This document shows positions 6,022 through 14,634 of a stretch of DNA of 24,068 bases, one piece after another; positions within the stretch are counted from its first letter, which is position 1; each line of letters starts with the position of its first letter. The position numbers and the translations under genes are program-made. The stretch lies in the IMG/VR virus record IMGVR_UViG_3300021962_009901, positions 1-24,068 of that record. One strand, 5' to 3'. Below the pieces are notes generated by a model. The model did not search any database. It saw only the letters and a list, made by a program, of their open reading frames with translations, and was not told the DNA's origin. This stretch comes from a virus.

Positions 6022-7577
6022 AAGTTTTGATTCCTATGTCTGGAATGAGCAGTCGCTTCTCAAATGAAGGATATCAAATTCCAAAATATCTCATAGAACT
6101 AAATGGTAAAAAAGTTATAGAACATATAATCAACCTTTATCCTAAAGATTGTGAGTTTATTTTCATTCTAAATGAAGTGCATGAGAAAATGCATAATGTA
6201 AGTAAATTTCTTGATACATTATGTGATAATAAAAATGTAATAATTATTGACTCTCATAAGAAAGGACCTGTTTATACAATCTCTTGCGTTTATGATTTAA
6301 TAAAAGATGATGAACCAGTGATTATAAATTATTGTGATTTTTCGATGTATTGGGATTATCAGGACTTTGAAAACTTTGTTAATGATACTCAGTGCGATGG
6401 TTCTGTTGTTTGTTATACTGGATTTCATCCTCATATGTTGGGTGGAGATAATTATGCATTTTGTAAGACTGATCCAGATAATAGAGTTTTAGATATACGC
6501 GAAAAACAACCTTTTACTGACAATAAAATGTCAGAATACGCTTCTACTGGAACATACTACTTTAAAAAAGGAAAATTTATTAAAAAATATTTTGACGAAT
6601 TGATAGGTCAAAATATAAATCTCAGTGGAGAATATTATGTAAGTCTTGTTTATAATCTTCTTATTAAAGATAACTTTTTTGTAAATGTTTATGAAGTTCC
6701 ATATATGCTTCAGTGGGGAACACCTTTAGATCTTAATATGTATTTGAAGTGGTCTCATTACTATGAGAAAGCATTGCTTGGGCAAAAAAATTCAAAGATA
6801 GAAAATTGTACAACTTTAATTCCAATGGCAGGATTTGGAAGTCGTTTTTCTAAAGAAGGTTTTGATGTACCAAAACCTTTTATAGAAGTTAATAATGATA
6901 GTATGGTAAATCAGTCTATCAAATGTCTTCCAAAAACAGATAAAGTTTTATTTGGTTGTCTAAAAGAACATAAAAATTTTTCAATAACTGGAGATGTCAT
7001 TTGGTTTGATGAAGTACCTCCTGGACAAGCTTGTACCACCGAAAAAATGTTAGAGTGTGTCGAAGATGAGTCTATTCTCATTTCTGCTTGTGACAATGGA
7101 GTTTTTTATGATTCTGCCAAATTTTTATCTTTAATTGAAGATTTAAATAATGATATTATTGTTTGGAGTTATAAAGACAACTATGCAAGTTTTTATAATC
7201 CAGATATGTACTCTTGGTTAGAAGTCGATAAAGAACAAAATATTACCAATGTAAATGTCAAAAAGTTTAAGGGAAATGATCCACTCAACGAATATGCAAT
7301 TGTTGGGACAATGTTTTTTAGAAATAAAGAGATATATTTAAAATCTCTTTATCAGATGTATAATAAAAATAAAAAAGTTAATAATGAGTTTTATATTGAT
7401 ACCTTGTTGAACGAATCAATTAAACTTGGATATAAAGTTAAGAACTTTGAAATAGATAACTATATCTGTTGGGGTACTCCAAACGATTTAAAAACATACC
7501 AGTACTGGCAGAAATTTTTCAGTAACGTTGATTGGCACCCTTATAACTATATAAATGACTACTTTACAAAAAACTGA
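6018..7577 (+). CDS. tandem double nucleotidyltransferase (two NTP_transferase domains)
   Basis: A 519-aa protein made of two homologous halves. Domain 1 (about 1-250) begins LIPMSGMSSRF with R13 and K23. Domain 2 (about 265-515) begins LIPMAGFGSRF with R276 and K286. Both halves keep the nucleotide-binding loop, the downstream Lys, an acidic residue in a YCD/ACD context (the likely metal ligand), a G(E)YY / EFYID segment, and a matching WGTP (L/N)DL near the end. Single-domain relatives transfer a nucleotide to a sugar or choline phosphate. A fusion of two could make a pseudo-dimer or activate two substrates. Domain 1 has Ser-Ser where GxGxR enzymes have Gly-Ser, so the halves may have diverged. 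It lies beside an aldolase-like and a HAD gene, suggesting a joint pathway. Confidence 0.85.
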   Translation: MKVLIPMSGMSSRFSNEGYQIPKYLIELNGKKVIEHIINLYPKDCEFIFILNEVHEKMHNVSKFLDTLCDNKNVIIIDSHKKGPVYTISCVYDLIKDDEPVIINYCDFSMYWDYQDFENFVNDTQCDGSVVCYTGFHPHMLGGDNYAFCKTDPDNRVLDIREKQPFTDNKMSEYASTGTYYFKKGKFIKKYFDELIGQNINLSGEYYVSLVYNLLIKDNFFVNVYEVPYMLQWGTPLDLNMYLKWSHYYEKALLGQKNSKIENCTTLIPMAGFGSRFSKEGFDVPKPFIEVNNDSMVNQSIKCLPKTDKVLFGCLKEHKNFSITGDVIWFDEVPPGQACTTEKMLECVEDESILISACDNGVFYDSAKFLSLIEDLNNDIIVWSYKDNYASFYNPDMYSWLEVDKEQNITNVNVKKFKGNDPLNEYAIVGTMFFRNKEIYLKSLYQMYNKNKKVNNEFYIDTLLNESIKLGYKVKNFEIDNYICWGTPNDLKTYQYWQKFFSNVDWHPYNYINDYFTKN

Positions 7578-8245
7578 TGGAAATACTAGAACTTGCAAGA
7601 GAAATAAGTGATTATACTATATGTGGTGAAGGAAATGTATCTGTAAGAACAGGAGAAAATACTTTCTTAATTAAGGCAAGTGGGACAAGTCTTCATACTT
7701 TATCTGAAGAAGATCTAACTTTATGTAATACTAACGGAGCACAAATAGAACTTCTTCATAAAAAACCAAGTATTGAAACTTCTTTTCACGCTTGGATTAT
7801 GAAGACTTTTCCACATGTTAATTTCATTGCTCATACTCATCCTCCACATACAACTAAAATTTTATGCTCCGAACCACCTGTTCTTTATGATTTTGCCGAG
7901 CACAGGTGGTTTCCAGATCAAATTGTAAGAAATGGAACTAAGTCCTGCGTAGTTCCTTATGCACCTCCAGGAGAGGCAATTCTAAAATTGGTTGAAAAAC
8001 ATGTATCTACTTTTGTTGAGCGTGAAGGATTTTTCCCAAAGTTGATTCTTCTTCAAAACCATGGTATAATCACAGCATCTGCATCTAAAAAAGACTGCGC
8101 TGCTGCAACTTTAATGTGTGAAAAATCTGCTGATATCTTTGTAGGAGCAAAACTTCTGGGTGGAGTTAATTTTCTGACTAAACAAGAAGTCGCTGATGTT
8201 GATACCTGCCCAAATGAAAATTATCGGAGAAATCTGTATCAATGA
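7577..8245 (+). CDS. class II aldolase/adducin family protein
   Basis: A 222-aa protein with the family layout: GEGNVSVR (17-24, the phosphate-binding loop), KASGTSL (33-39), catalytic Glu candidate E67, zinc ligands in HTHP (H86, H88) and a third His in QNHGI (H162). Family enzymes cleave or form sugar phosphates such as fuculose-1-P and ribulose-5-P, or decarboxylate. All metal ligands are present, so it should be active. The ATG at 7577 overlaps the previous stop by one base, and the end overlaps the next gene by 4 nt. Together with the double nucleotidyltransferase before it and the phosphatase after it, it may make a small phosphorylated precursor. The substrate is not known. Confidence 0.85.
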   Translation: MEILELAREISDYTICGEGNVSVRTGENTFLIKASGTSLHTLSEEDLTLCNTNGAQIELLHKKPSIETSFHAWIMKTFPHVNFIAHTHPPHTTKILCSEPPVLYDFAEHRWFPDQIVRNGTKSCVVPYAPPGEAILKLVEKHVSTFVEREGFFPKLILLQNHGIITASASKKDCAAATLMCEKSADIFVGAKLLGGVNFLTKQEVADVDTCPNENYRRNLYQ

Positions 8246-8553
8246 AAGTTATCTATGTTGATATTGACGAAACCATATGTCATAGAGAAACTTCTATTGA
8301 CTTTGGTACAACTCATGATTATACAAAAGCACAACCTATTAGAGAAAATATAGAAAAGATTAACAAACTTTATGATGAAGGTCATACAATTGTTTATTGG
8401 ACTGCTCGTGGATCTAGAAAACAAATTGATTGGACAAATTTAACCAGACAACAACTTGCTGATTGGGGTGTAAAGTATCATGAGTTGCGAGCAGATAAAC
8501 CATTTTATGATTTGTTTATTGAAGATAAAGCATTGAGAATTGAAGAATTATGA
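8242..8553 (+). CDS. HAD-superfamily phosphatase, short (103 aa)
   Basis: A capless HAD protein with motif I DIDET (D7, D9), motif II Thr in YWTARG (T54), motif III Lys K86 and motif IV IED (E94, D95). This short form is common in capsule and LPS clusters, where it removes phosphate from sugar or polyol phosphates. It is tightly coupled to both neighbours by 4-nt overlaps. Its place after the aldolase-like gene and before the GDPD-like gene fits a route through phosphorylated intermediates. The substrate is unknown. Confidence 0.83.
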   Translation: MKVIYVDIDETICHRETSIDFGTTHDYTKAQPIRENIEKINKLYDEGHTIVYWTARGSRKQIDWTNLTRQQLADWGVKYHELRADKPFYDLFIEDKALRIEEL

Positions 8554-8999
8554 TACTTATATCTCATAGAGGGAATATAAAGGGCCCAGTTCCGGACAAA
8601 GAAAATCGTCCAAGTTACATTGATTGTGCGATTGGAAATGGATATCATGTAGAAATTGATATTCGTTCAATTGATGGTGAGTTGTGGTTGGGTCATGATG
8701 AACCACAATATAAGGTTGATCACAACTGGTTAGATAAACGTAGAAATTATTTGTGGTTGCACTGCAAAAATCTTGAAGCAGCAAAAGAGTGTTGGGCGTA
8801 TCATTCGTTTTGTCATAGCAGTGATCCTTTTACCTATACTTCCACAGGTAAAATTTGGTTACATGATCTAACTCAAAAAATTGATAACAATACTATTATT
8901 CCACTGATTGATCAAATTGATATTGAAAAATTCTCATTAGTGGGTAAAAATCCTTTTGGCATATGCACTGATTATCCTATTCTTATTAAAAAATTTTAA
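8550..8999 (+). CDS. glycerophosphodiester phosphodiesterase-like protein, compact
   Basis: A 149-aa protein with the key GDPD residues: SHRG (H6, R7), VEIDIR (E35, D37), DGELWLGHDEP (D42-P52, with H49) and a C-terminal CTDYP of the kind that ends many family members. Family enzymes hydrolyse glycerophosphodiesters with a divalent metal. Typical members are about 240 aa or more, so this is a minimal version, although both ends of the domain are present and it does not look truncated by mutation. No signal peptide is seen, so it acts in the cytoplasm. It may act on a glycerophospho- or other phosphodiester decoration made in this cluster. Catalysis is plausible but not certain given the size. 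Confidence 0.68.
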   Translation: MILISHRGNIKGPVPDKENRPSYIDCAIGNGYHVEIDIRSIDGELWLGHDEPQYKVDHNWLDKRRNYLWLHCKNLEAAKECWAYHSFCHSSDPFTYTSTGKIWLHDLTQKIDNNTIIPLIDQIDIEKFSLVGKNPFGICTDYPILIKKF

Positions 9000-9001
9000 T
9001 T

Positions 9002-9751
9002 ATGAAAATAGCACTTTGTTTGTCTGGTCAGCCCAGATCTATTGATGCTGGTTTTTATGCACTAAACGAATCTATATTGAAACATAATGATGTTGATGTA
9101 TTCATTCATACTTGGTTTGATGAAAACAATTTAAGTACAAATTCGGTTATTCCTGGAAGGGAAGCAAACAAACTGGATTCCAATGCAATTGAAAAATTAA
9201 AAGAACTTTACAATCCAAAAAAGATATTAGTCGATAAACCAAGATTTTGGGATGAAAAATATGAATTCACAGATCTTTGCTTTGTCAAAGCTTGGACTTG
9301 GGCTTTAGAAACTAGGTCGGGATTGGAGTCTGCGAAGGACTATATTTGCAATACTGCAAACAGTATGTTTTATAGTATAATGATGTCAAACATGATCAAA
9401 AACGAATATTCTAAAGAGAATGGTATTCAATATGATTTGGTCATTAGGAACAGGATTGACTTTGCTCCTCATATTGAATTAAAATTTGATGAAATGTTCA
9501 CGGATGAATTTGAAGATGATGTTTTAATTTATCATGATTTACAACAACCAGACAATATGATTGCAGATTGGTTTGCAATGGGGAGAACTAAAACAATGAA
9601 TATTTACAGTGATGTATATTCTAATATAGAAAACTTAGTCAAGCAATCGAATCATATTGATGGATATTGGTGTAATGAACTTTTACTCAAACATCATATT
9701 CAAAATAACAACATAAAAATTGAAAAAGTAAATTTTGAAGTTCATTACTAA
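9002..9751 (+). CDS. putative glycosyltransferase-like protein (SGQPR family)
   Basis: A 249-aa soluble protein starting [13 protein letters not shown], then [12 protein letters not shown], a conserved start seen in uncharacterised proteins of polysaccharide clusters and large viruses. [10 protein letters not shown] segment in the middle carries the R.R.D pattern found in nucleotide-sugar binding regions of GT-A-like folds. No classical DxD is obvious. It lies 2 nt after the previous gene and 7 nt before gmd. I infer a sugar transferase from this and from context, but I do not recognise a CAZy family with confidence. Confidence 0.6.
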   Translation: MKIALCLSGQPRSIDAGFYALNESILKHNDVDVFIHTWFDENNLSTNSVIPGREANKLDSNAIEKLKELYNPKKILVDKPRFWDEKYEFTDLCFVKAWTWALETRSGLESAKDYICNTANSMFYSIMMSNMIKNEYSKENGIQYDLVIRNRIDFAPHIELKFDEMFTDEFEDDVLIYHDLQQPDNMIADWFAMGRTKTMNIYSDVYSNIENLVKQSNHIDGYWCNELLLKHHIQNNNIKIEKVNFEVHY

Positions 9752-9758
9752 TAAAGAT

Positions 9759-10784
9759 ATGAAAACAGCATTAATTACAGGAATAACAGGACAAGATGGT
9801 TCATATCTTGCTGAACTTCTTTTGGAAAAAGGATATAAAGTACATGGAATTATTAGAAGGAATTCTACATCAGATTGTACTGATAGAATTAAAGAGTTAT
9901 TAACTAATCCTAATATAAAATTGGATTATGGTGATCTGAGTGATTTTTCAAATGTAACATCTATCATTCAGGAAACTCAACCTGATGAAGTTTATAATCT
10001 TGCAGCACAAAGTCACGTAAAAGTTTCTTTCTCTAATTCTTTATATACTACTGATGTAGATGCAGTTGGAGTTGTTAGACTTCTTGAAGCAATTAGAGTT
10101 CTGGGTCTTATTGATAAAACAAAATTCTATCAGGCTTCTACTTCAGAATTGTTTGGCAAAGTTCAAGAAGTACCTCAAAAAGAGACCACTCCTTTTTATC
10201 CTAGATCTCCTTATGGAGTATCTAAATTGTATGGTTTTTGGATTACTAAAAACTATAGAGAATCATATAATTTGTTTGGGTGTAATGGAATTTTATTTAA
10301 CCACGAATCTCCTAGAAGGGGAGAGTTGTTTGTCACAAGAAAGATTACAAAAACTCTTTCTGAAATAAAAAATGGTAAGAGAAAGGGTCCTCTTGAGCTT
10401 GGAAATCTAGATGCAAAAAGAGACTGGGGACATGCAAAAGATTATGTTAGATCTATGTGGATGATGTTGCAGCATGATTCTCCGGATGATTATGTTGTTT
10501 CAATGGAGCAACAACATTCTGTTAGAGACTTTGTAAATATTTCTTGCAAATACATTGGATTTGATATAGAATGGTATGGTGAAGGTATAGATGAAGTTGC
10601 CATAGATAAAAACACAAATAAAATCTTGGTACAAATCAATCCCGATTATTATAGACCTGCCGAAGTAGAGTCATTGGTAGGTGATTGTACCAAAGCTAAA
10701 AATATTCTTAAGTGGAAACCTGAGTATTCTTTTGAAAATCTTGTTGAAGAGATGTGTAAATCTGATTTAAAACTGACCAAATGA
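9759..10784 (+). CDS. gmd: GDP-mannose 4,6-dehydratase (Gmd)
   Basis: A 341-aa extended SDR with the Gmd-type motif [10 protein letters not shown] (8-17), STSELFG with T128/E130, catalytic Y152/K156 (PYGVSK) and [10 protein letters not shown], which is diagnostic for Gmd. It converts GDP-D-mannose to GDP-4-keto-6-deoxymannose, the precursor of GDP-L-fucose, GDP-rhamnose and related sugars. The ATG at 9759 is preferred over a TTG at 9735 because it begins the usual N-terminus (MKTALITG). The next gene overlaps by 4 nt. No clear GDP-fucose synthase (Fcl) follows. One of the other SDR genes, or the host, must complete the pathway. A GT11 fucosyltransferase 3 kb downstream suggests the product is used as fucose. 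Confidence 0.95.
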   Translation: MKTALITGITGQDGSYLAELLLEKGYKVHGIIRRNSTSDCTDRIKELLTNPNIKLDYGDLSDFSNVTSIIQETQPDEVYNLAAQSHVKVSFSNSLYTTDVDAVGVVRLLEAIRVLGLIDKTKFYQASTSELFGKVQEVPQKETTPFYPRSPYGVSKLYGFWITKNYRESYNLFGCNGILFNHESPRRGELFVTRKITKTLSEIKNGKRKGPLELGNLDAKRDWGHAKDYVRSMWMMLQHDSPDDYVVSMEQQHSVRDFVNISCKYIGFDIEWYGEGIDEVAIDKNTNKILVQINPDYYRPAEVESLVGDCTKAKNILKWKPEYSFENLVEEMCKSDLKLTK

Positions 10785-11707
10785 AACAAAAAATTATTTT
10801 GTGGGGATATCCACACCTAACACATACCCATTCTTACATTTATTATGGATTAAAAAAAGGATTTGAACATCTTGGATGTGATGTTTTCTGGTTTCATGAT
10901 GGAAATTATCCATCTACAACTGAATTTGACTATGAGAATTCAGTATTTTTCGTAGATAATCAAGGAAGAACTGAAAATAATGTCCCTATTTTAGGATCTG
11001 GAATTTATTTTTCATATGATACTTTTACAAATGTGAATAAGTATTTGGGAAAAGTTAAAGGATTAGTTAATTATAGAGTCGCTGAATATAAGCATCCTGG
11101 TGTTGATAATGAAAGGTATGTTCAAATTGAAAAGGGCGTAGTATTTGATACTCAATCTTCGGAAGAGTATAATGTGATTCATTTTAATTATGCAACAAAT
11201 CTACTTCCTCATGAAATTGATTTTGAATGGGCAAATAAAAAAAGGAACAATGAGTATAATTTTATTGGAACAATTCATTCCCCACGTCCTAATTTTGAAC
11301 CACTTCATCAAAATTTCATTCAGATAATTAAAGATAACAATATACAATTTAATCATAGAGATCCTTGGATTAATCCTGCTACTGAGGAAGAAAATATAGA
11401 ACTGATGCAAAAATCTATATTTGTTCCAGATTTTAGACCAGCTGAGCAAAAGGCAAATCTATATACTTCTGATAGGATTATGAAAGCAATCAGTTATGGT
11501 TGTCTTGTAGTTTCAGACTGTCATTATGCAAAGAATTTCATTGATGAACAGTTATTGACATCAGAAAATGCACAAGAAATTTATGATCTTGGAATGGAAA
11601 ATCAATATAATATTGATCTAATCGTTCATTTGATGGAGGTTGTTAAAAACAACCATACATATATTAACCGCTGTAAGGGACTTTTAAGTATTATTGAGGA
11701 GTTTTAA
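10781..11707 (+). CDS. putative glycosyltransferase (GT-B C-terminal type)
   Basis: A 308-aa soluble protein. The N-terminal part ([12 protein letters not shown]...) looks like a Rossmann half with [17 protein letters not shown]. The C-terminal part has [17 protein letters not shown] (about 232-248), which resembles the R-x-x-E-x-x-x-x-G-x-x-x-(I/V) donor-binding helix of glycosyltransferases of the Glyco_trans_1_2 kind, with Lys in place of Glu. Start and gmd stop overlap by 4 nt; the gene downstream begins 2 nt after its stop. A sugar transferase is the best guess, and the family is not certain. Confidence 0.6.
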   Translation: MKQKIILWGYPHLTHTHSYIYYGLKKGFEHLGCDVFWFHDGNYPSTTEFDYENSVFFVDNQGRTENNVPILGSGIYFSYDTFTNVNKYLGKVKGLVNYRVAEYKHPGVDNERYVQIEKGVVFDTQSSEEYNVIHFNYATNLLPHEIDFEWANKKRNNEYNFIGTIHSPRPNFEPLHQNFIQIIKDNNIQFNHRDPWINPATEEENIELMQKSIFVPDFRPAEQKANLYTSDRIMKAISYGCLVVSDCHYAKNFIDEQLLTSENAQEIYDLGMENQYNIDLIVHLMEVVKNNHTYINRCKGLLSIIEEF

Positions 11708-11709
11708 TA

Positions 11710-12945
11710 ATGTCGTCTTATAAAGAAATCGAAGTTTGTAGAGTTACGAAACAAAAAGATCTTGTTTCATTTCTTAATCTTGGTGAGCAAAGTTTAACTG
11801 GAGTTTTTCCTCGCCCTGAGGAATCTGTAGGAATTGGACCAATTGAATTAGTTTGGAGTCCATCTAGTTATTTGGTCCAATTAAAACATACTTATGAACC
11901 CACAGAAATGTATGGGGATAACTACGGATATCTTTCCAGTTTGAATAATTCAATGGTTCAGCATTTGAATCAAAAAGCAAATTATTTGACTGAACTAGCA
12001 GACTTGAAAAATGGTGATGTTGTAGTGGATATTGGTTCAAATGATTGCACCTTTTTAAAAGCACTACCATCTTATACAAATAGAATTGGCATTGATCCAA
12101 CCATTAAAAAGTTTTCAGATTATTATCCAGAAGAAATTACTGCAGTTGCAGATTTTTTCTCTAAAGAATCTTATTATTCTGTAGAATCTTCTAAGAAGTG
12201 TAAATTAGTAACTTCAATTTCTTGTTTTTATGATTTGGATGATCCTGTATCTTTTGTAAAAGATATTTGTGAAATTTTGTCTGATGATGGTCTATGGCAT
12301 TTTGAACAAGCTTATTTGCCATCAACTTTGAGAGCAACTTCATACGATACTGCTTGTCATGAACATATTGAATATTATTCAATGCTTTCTGTTAATAAGA
12401 TTCTTTCTCTTGCTGGAATGAAGATTGTTGATGTTTCTTTGAATGATATAAACGGTGGTAGTTTTGCCGTAACAGCATGTAAAGATACAAATAATCAAAT
12501 CAAGGTTAATTCGTCTGTAATTGATTGGTTAATCGATGAAGAATATAAAATGGGACTGGACACTCCTAAACCATACTTTGACTTTGCAGAAAGAGTAAAT
12601 TCTCATAGAGAATCTTTAGTCAATTTAATTAGAAAAATTAGATCTGAGGGCAAAACAATTTATGGATATGGAGCATCTACAAAGGGGAATGTTATGCTTC
12701 AGTGGTGTGGACTAACTCCAGATGATATTATTGCTATTGGAGAAGTAAATCCAGACAAATATGGATGTGTAACTCCTGGAACAAATATTCCGATTATCCC
12801 AGAGTCTGAAGTTAAAGCAATTAATCCAGATTATATGATTGTTTTACCTTGGCATTTTAGAAATGGAATTCTCCAAAGAGAAAAAGAGTATAGAAATTCT
12901 GGAGGTAAATTTATTTTTCCTTTACCATATATTGAGATTGTATGA
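11710..12945 (+). CDS. sugar C-methyltransferase family protein lacking zinc cysteines
   Basis: A 411-aa protein with the three-part layout of NovU/TylC3-type NDP-sugar C-methyltransferases: N-terminal Methyltransf_13-like part (1-80), SAM-binding domain with DIGSND (107-112) and C-terminal Methyltransf_14-like part carrying YGYGASTKGN and PDYMIVLPWHFR. Relatives methylate carbon 3 or 5 of dTDP-4-keto sugars. The N-terminal zinc site is normally four Cys in two CxxC pairs. Here C10 survives, but its partner is T13 and the second pair is S50/S53, so the site is lost. The Shine-Dalgarno GAGGAG (11696-11701) lies 8 nt before the ATG. With RmlB nearby, a branched-chain deoxysugar is a natural product to suspect. 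Confidence 0.82.
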   Translation: MSSYKEIEVCRVTKQKDLVSFLNLGEQSLTGVFPRPEESVGIGPIELVWSPSSYLVQLKHTYEPTEMYGDNYGYLSSLNNSMVQHLNQKANYLTELADLKNGDVVVDIGSNDCTFLKALPSYTNRIGIDPTIKKFSDYYPEEITAVADFFSKESYYSVESSKKCKLVTSISCFYDLDDPVSFVKDICEILSDDGLWHFEQAYLPSTLRATSYDTACHEHIEYYSMLSVNKILSLAGMKIVDVSLNDINGGSFAVTACKDTNNQIKVNSSVIDWLIDEEYKMGLDTPKPYFDFAERVNSHRESLVNLIRKIRSEGKTIYGYGASTKGNVMLQWCGLTPDDIIAIGEVNPDKYGCVTPGTNIPIIPESEVKAINPDYMIVLPWHFRNGILQREKEYRNSGGKFIFPLPYIEIV

Positions 12946-13805
12946 TGAATAAAATTTTAATTCTGGGATCTAGCGGACAAATAGGAGCATACTTAACTGA
13001 ATATTTTAAAAATAAAGGTAAGTGTGTTTATGAATTTGATGTTGTAAATGATTTGTCTGAGGACTTATCTATCATTCCCAATCCTCTCCTTGAAGAAAAA
13101 ATTGCAGATTCTGATTTTGTATTTTTTCTTGCGTTTGATGTTGGTGGATCTAGATATCTTAAAAAGTATCAACATACTTTCCAATTCATTGATAATAATA
13201 CAAGGTTGATGGCAAATACTTTTGGTCTTCTTCAAAAGTATAATAAGAAATTTGTATTTGCATCATCTCAAATGAGTAACATGAGTTACTCTCCTTACGG
13301 AGTTCTTAAGAATGTTGGAGAACTCTATACAAAATCACTTAATGGTTTGATAGTTAAGTTCTGGAATGTTTATGGTATTGAAAATGATTATGAAAAATCT
13401 CATGTAATCACAGATTTTATCCGAAAGGGATTTGAGACTGGTGTTATTGATATGCTCACGGATGGTGAAGAAGAAAGAGATTTTCTATATGCCGAAGATT
13501 GTTGTGAAGCACTTGAAACAATAATGGAGAATTATACAGAATTCACTCATGAAGACAATCTTCACATCACAAGTTTTAGATATACAAAAATCAAAGATAT
13601 TGCTAGCATAATCGTTGGGCAATTTAATTTGATTGGTAAATATGATGTTGTTGTAAAACCATCTTTGGACAAAGATTCGGTTCAACTTAATAAGAAGAAT
13701 CAAGCGGATACTTTTATTACAAAATGGTGGATGCCAAAAACTTCGGTTGAACATGGTATTGAAAAAATATTTAAAGACATGGAGAAAAAGTATGCTAGCA
13801 TGTAA
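12942..13805 (+). CDS. NAD-dependent epimerase/dehydratase family protein
   Basis: A 287-aa extended SDR with Rossmann motif GSSGQIG (9-15) and Y119/K123 as the likely catalytic pair (PYGVLK), followed by KFWNVYG and an ERDFLYAED segment typical of sugar-nucleotide SDRs. It follows the C-methyltransferase with a 4-nt overlap. A second ATG at 12945 is possible. The usual Ser/Thr upstream of the Tyr appears in FASSQ (S108/S109). Candidate reactions are 4-keto reduction of the methylated sugar or epimerisation; it could also provide the Fcl step missing after Gmd. The fold is sure and the reaction is not. Confidence 0.8.
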   Translation: MMNKILILGSSGQIGAYLTEYFKNKGKCVYEFDVVNDLSEDLSIIPNPLLEEKIADSDFVFFLAFDVGGSRYLKKYQHTFQFIDNNTRLMANTFGLLQKYNKKFVFASSQMSNMSYSPYGVLKNVGELYTKSLNGLIVKFWNVYGIENDYEKSHVITDFIRKGFETGVIDMLTDGEEERDFLYAEDCCEALETIMENYTEFTHEDNLHITSFRYTKIKDIASIIVGQFNLIGKYDVVVKPSLDKDSVQLNKKNQADTFITKWWMPKTSVEHGIEKIFKDMEKKYASM

Positions 13806-14634
13806 TCAATTGGGAAATAATGGAAGACTTGGAAATCAAATGTTCCAGTATGCGGCACTCAAAGGAATTGCTTCTAGGAGAAAATTTGACTTTTGCATAC
13901 CTCCCTTTGAATCGGGTGGCATAGATAACTATGGTCTAGGAGAAGCATTTGATATTAAATCAAATTTTTCTCTAGCAAATTTTCCGTCTGTTGGAGAACC
14001 TCATTTTCACTACAGTGAAGATTTTCATAACAACTGTCCAGATAATGTAACTCTTGTTGGGTATTTTCAATCAGAGAAATACTTCAAGGAAGTAGAAGAA
14101 CAAATCAGAAAAGATTTTACTTTTAGGAAAGAGTGGCTAGAACCTTGTTTAGAATTTAGAAAGCAGTTTGGTGATCAAGAGATTGCTTTTTTGCATGTTC
14201 GACGAGGAGATCCAAATCTTGTAGATCGTAGAGGATTTAAGTGGGCATATGTTAATTGTTCTGATCAGCATCCTGTTCAACCAATACAATACTATGAAGA
14301 AGCAATTAAACTCCTTCCTGAAGATATGCCTATTCTTGTATTCTCCGATTCGATTGAGTGGTGCAAAGAACAAGATATTTTTAAACCAGATAGATTCATG
14401 ATGTCTGAACCCGAAGATAAGTATTCTGACGGTGCTCTGGTTCCTTTCACTGATTTGTGTTTAATGTCTTTGTGTGATCATGCTATTATTGCTAATAGTA
14501 GTATGAGCTGGTGGGGTGCTTGGTTACAAAAAAATCCAAACAAAAAAGTAATTGCTCCCAAAATGTGGTTTGGACCTGCCTATGCTCAACATAATACAAA
14601 AGACTTGTATTGTGATGGTTGGGAGATTATTTGA
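13792..14634 (+). CDS. alpha-1,2-fucosyltransferase family protein (GT11)
   Basis: A 280-aa protein with the full GT11 signature: GRLGNQMFQYA (11-21) near the N-terminus, HVRRGD (135-140), the GDP-fucose binding motif, and ANSSMSWWGAWL near the C-terminus. Family members transfer L-fucose from GDP-fucose to O2 of galactose, as in bacterial H-type O-antigens and human FUT1/FUT2. The ATG at 13792 has an excellent Shine-Dalgarno GGAG (13781-13784) and puts the signature where bacterial enzymes have it; an upstream TTG at 13747 is not needed. No membrane anchor is seen, as usual for bacterial forms. The donor pathway starts with the gmd gene in the same run. Confidence 0.93.
   Translation: MLACNQLGNNGRLGNQMFQYAALKGIASRRKFDFCIPPFESGGIDNYGLGEAFDIKSNFSLANFPSVGEPHFHYSEDFHNNCPDNVTLVGYFQSEKYFKEVEEQIRKDFTFRKEWLEPCLEFRKQFGDQEIAFLHVRRGDPNLVDRRGFKWAYVNCSDQHPVQPIQYYEEAIKLLPEDMPILVFSDSIEWCKEQDIFKPDRFMMSEPEDKYSDGALVPFTDLCLMSLCDHAIIANSSMSWWGAWLQKNPNKKVIAPKMWFGPAYAQHNTKDLYCDGWEII

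Noticed and set aside
6614-6621. TATAAATC resembling a late promoter
   Set aside because: Lies inside the coding sequence of the double nucleotidyltransferase in very AT-rich DNA, and no gene starts nearby.
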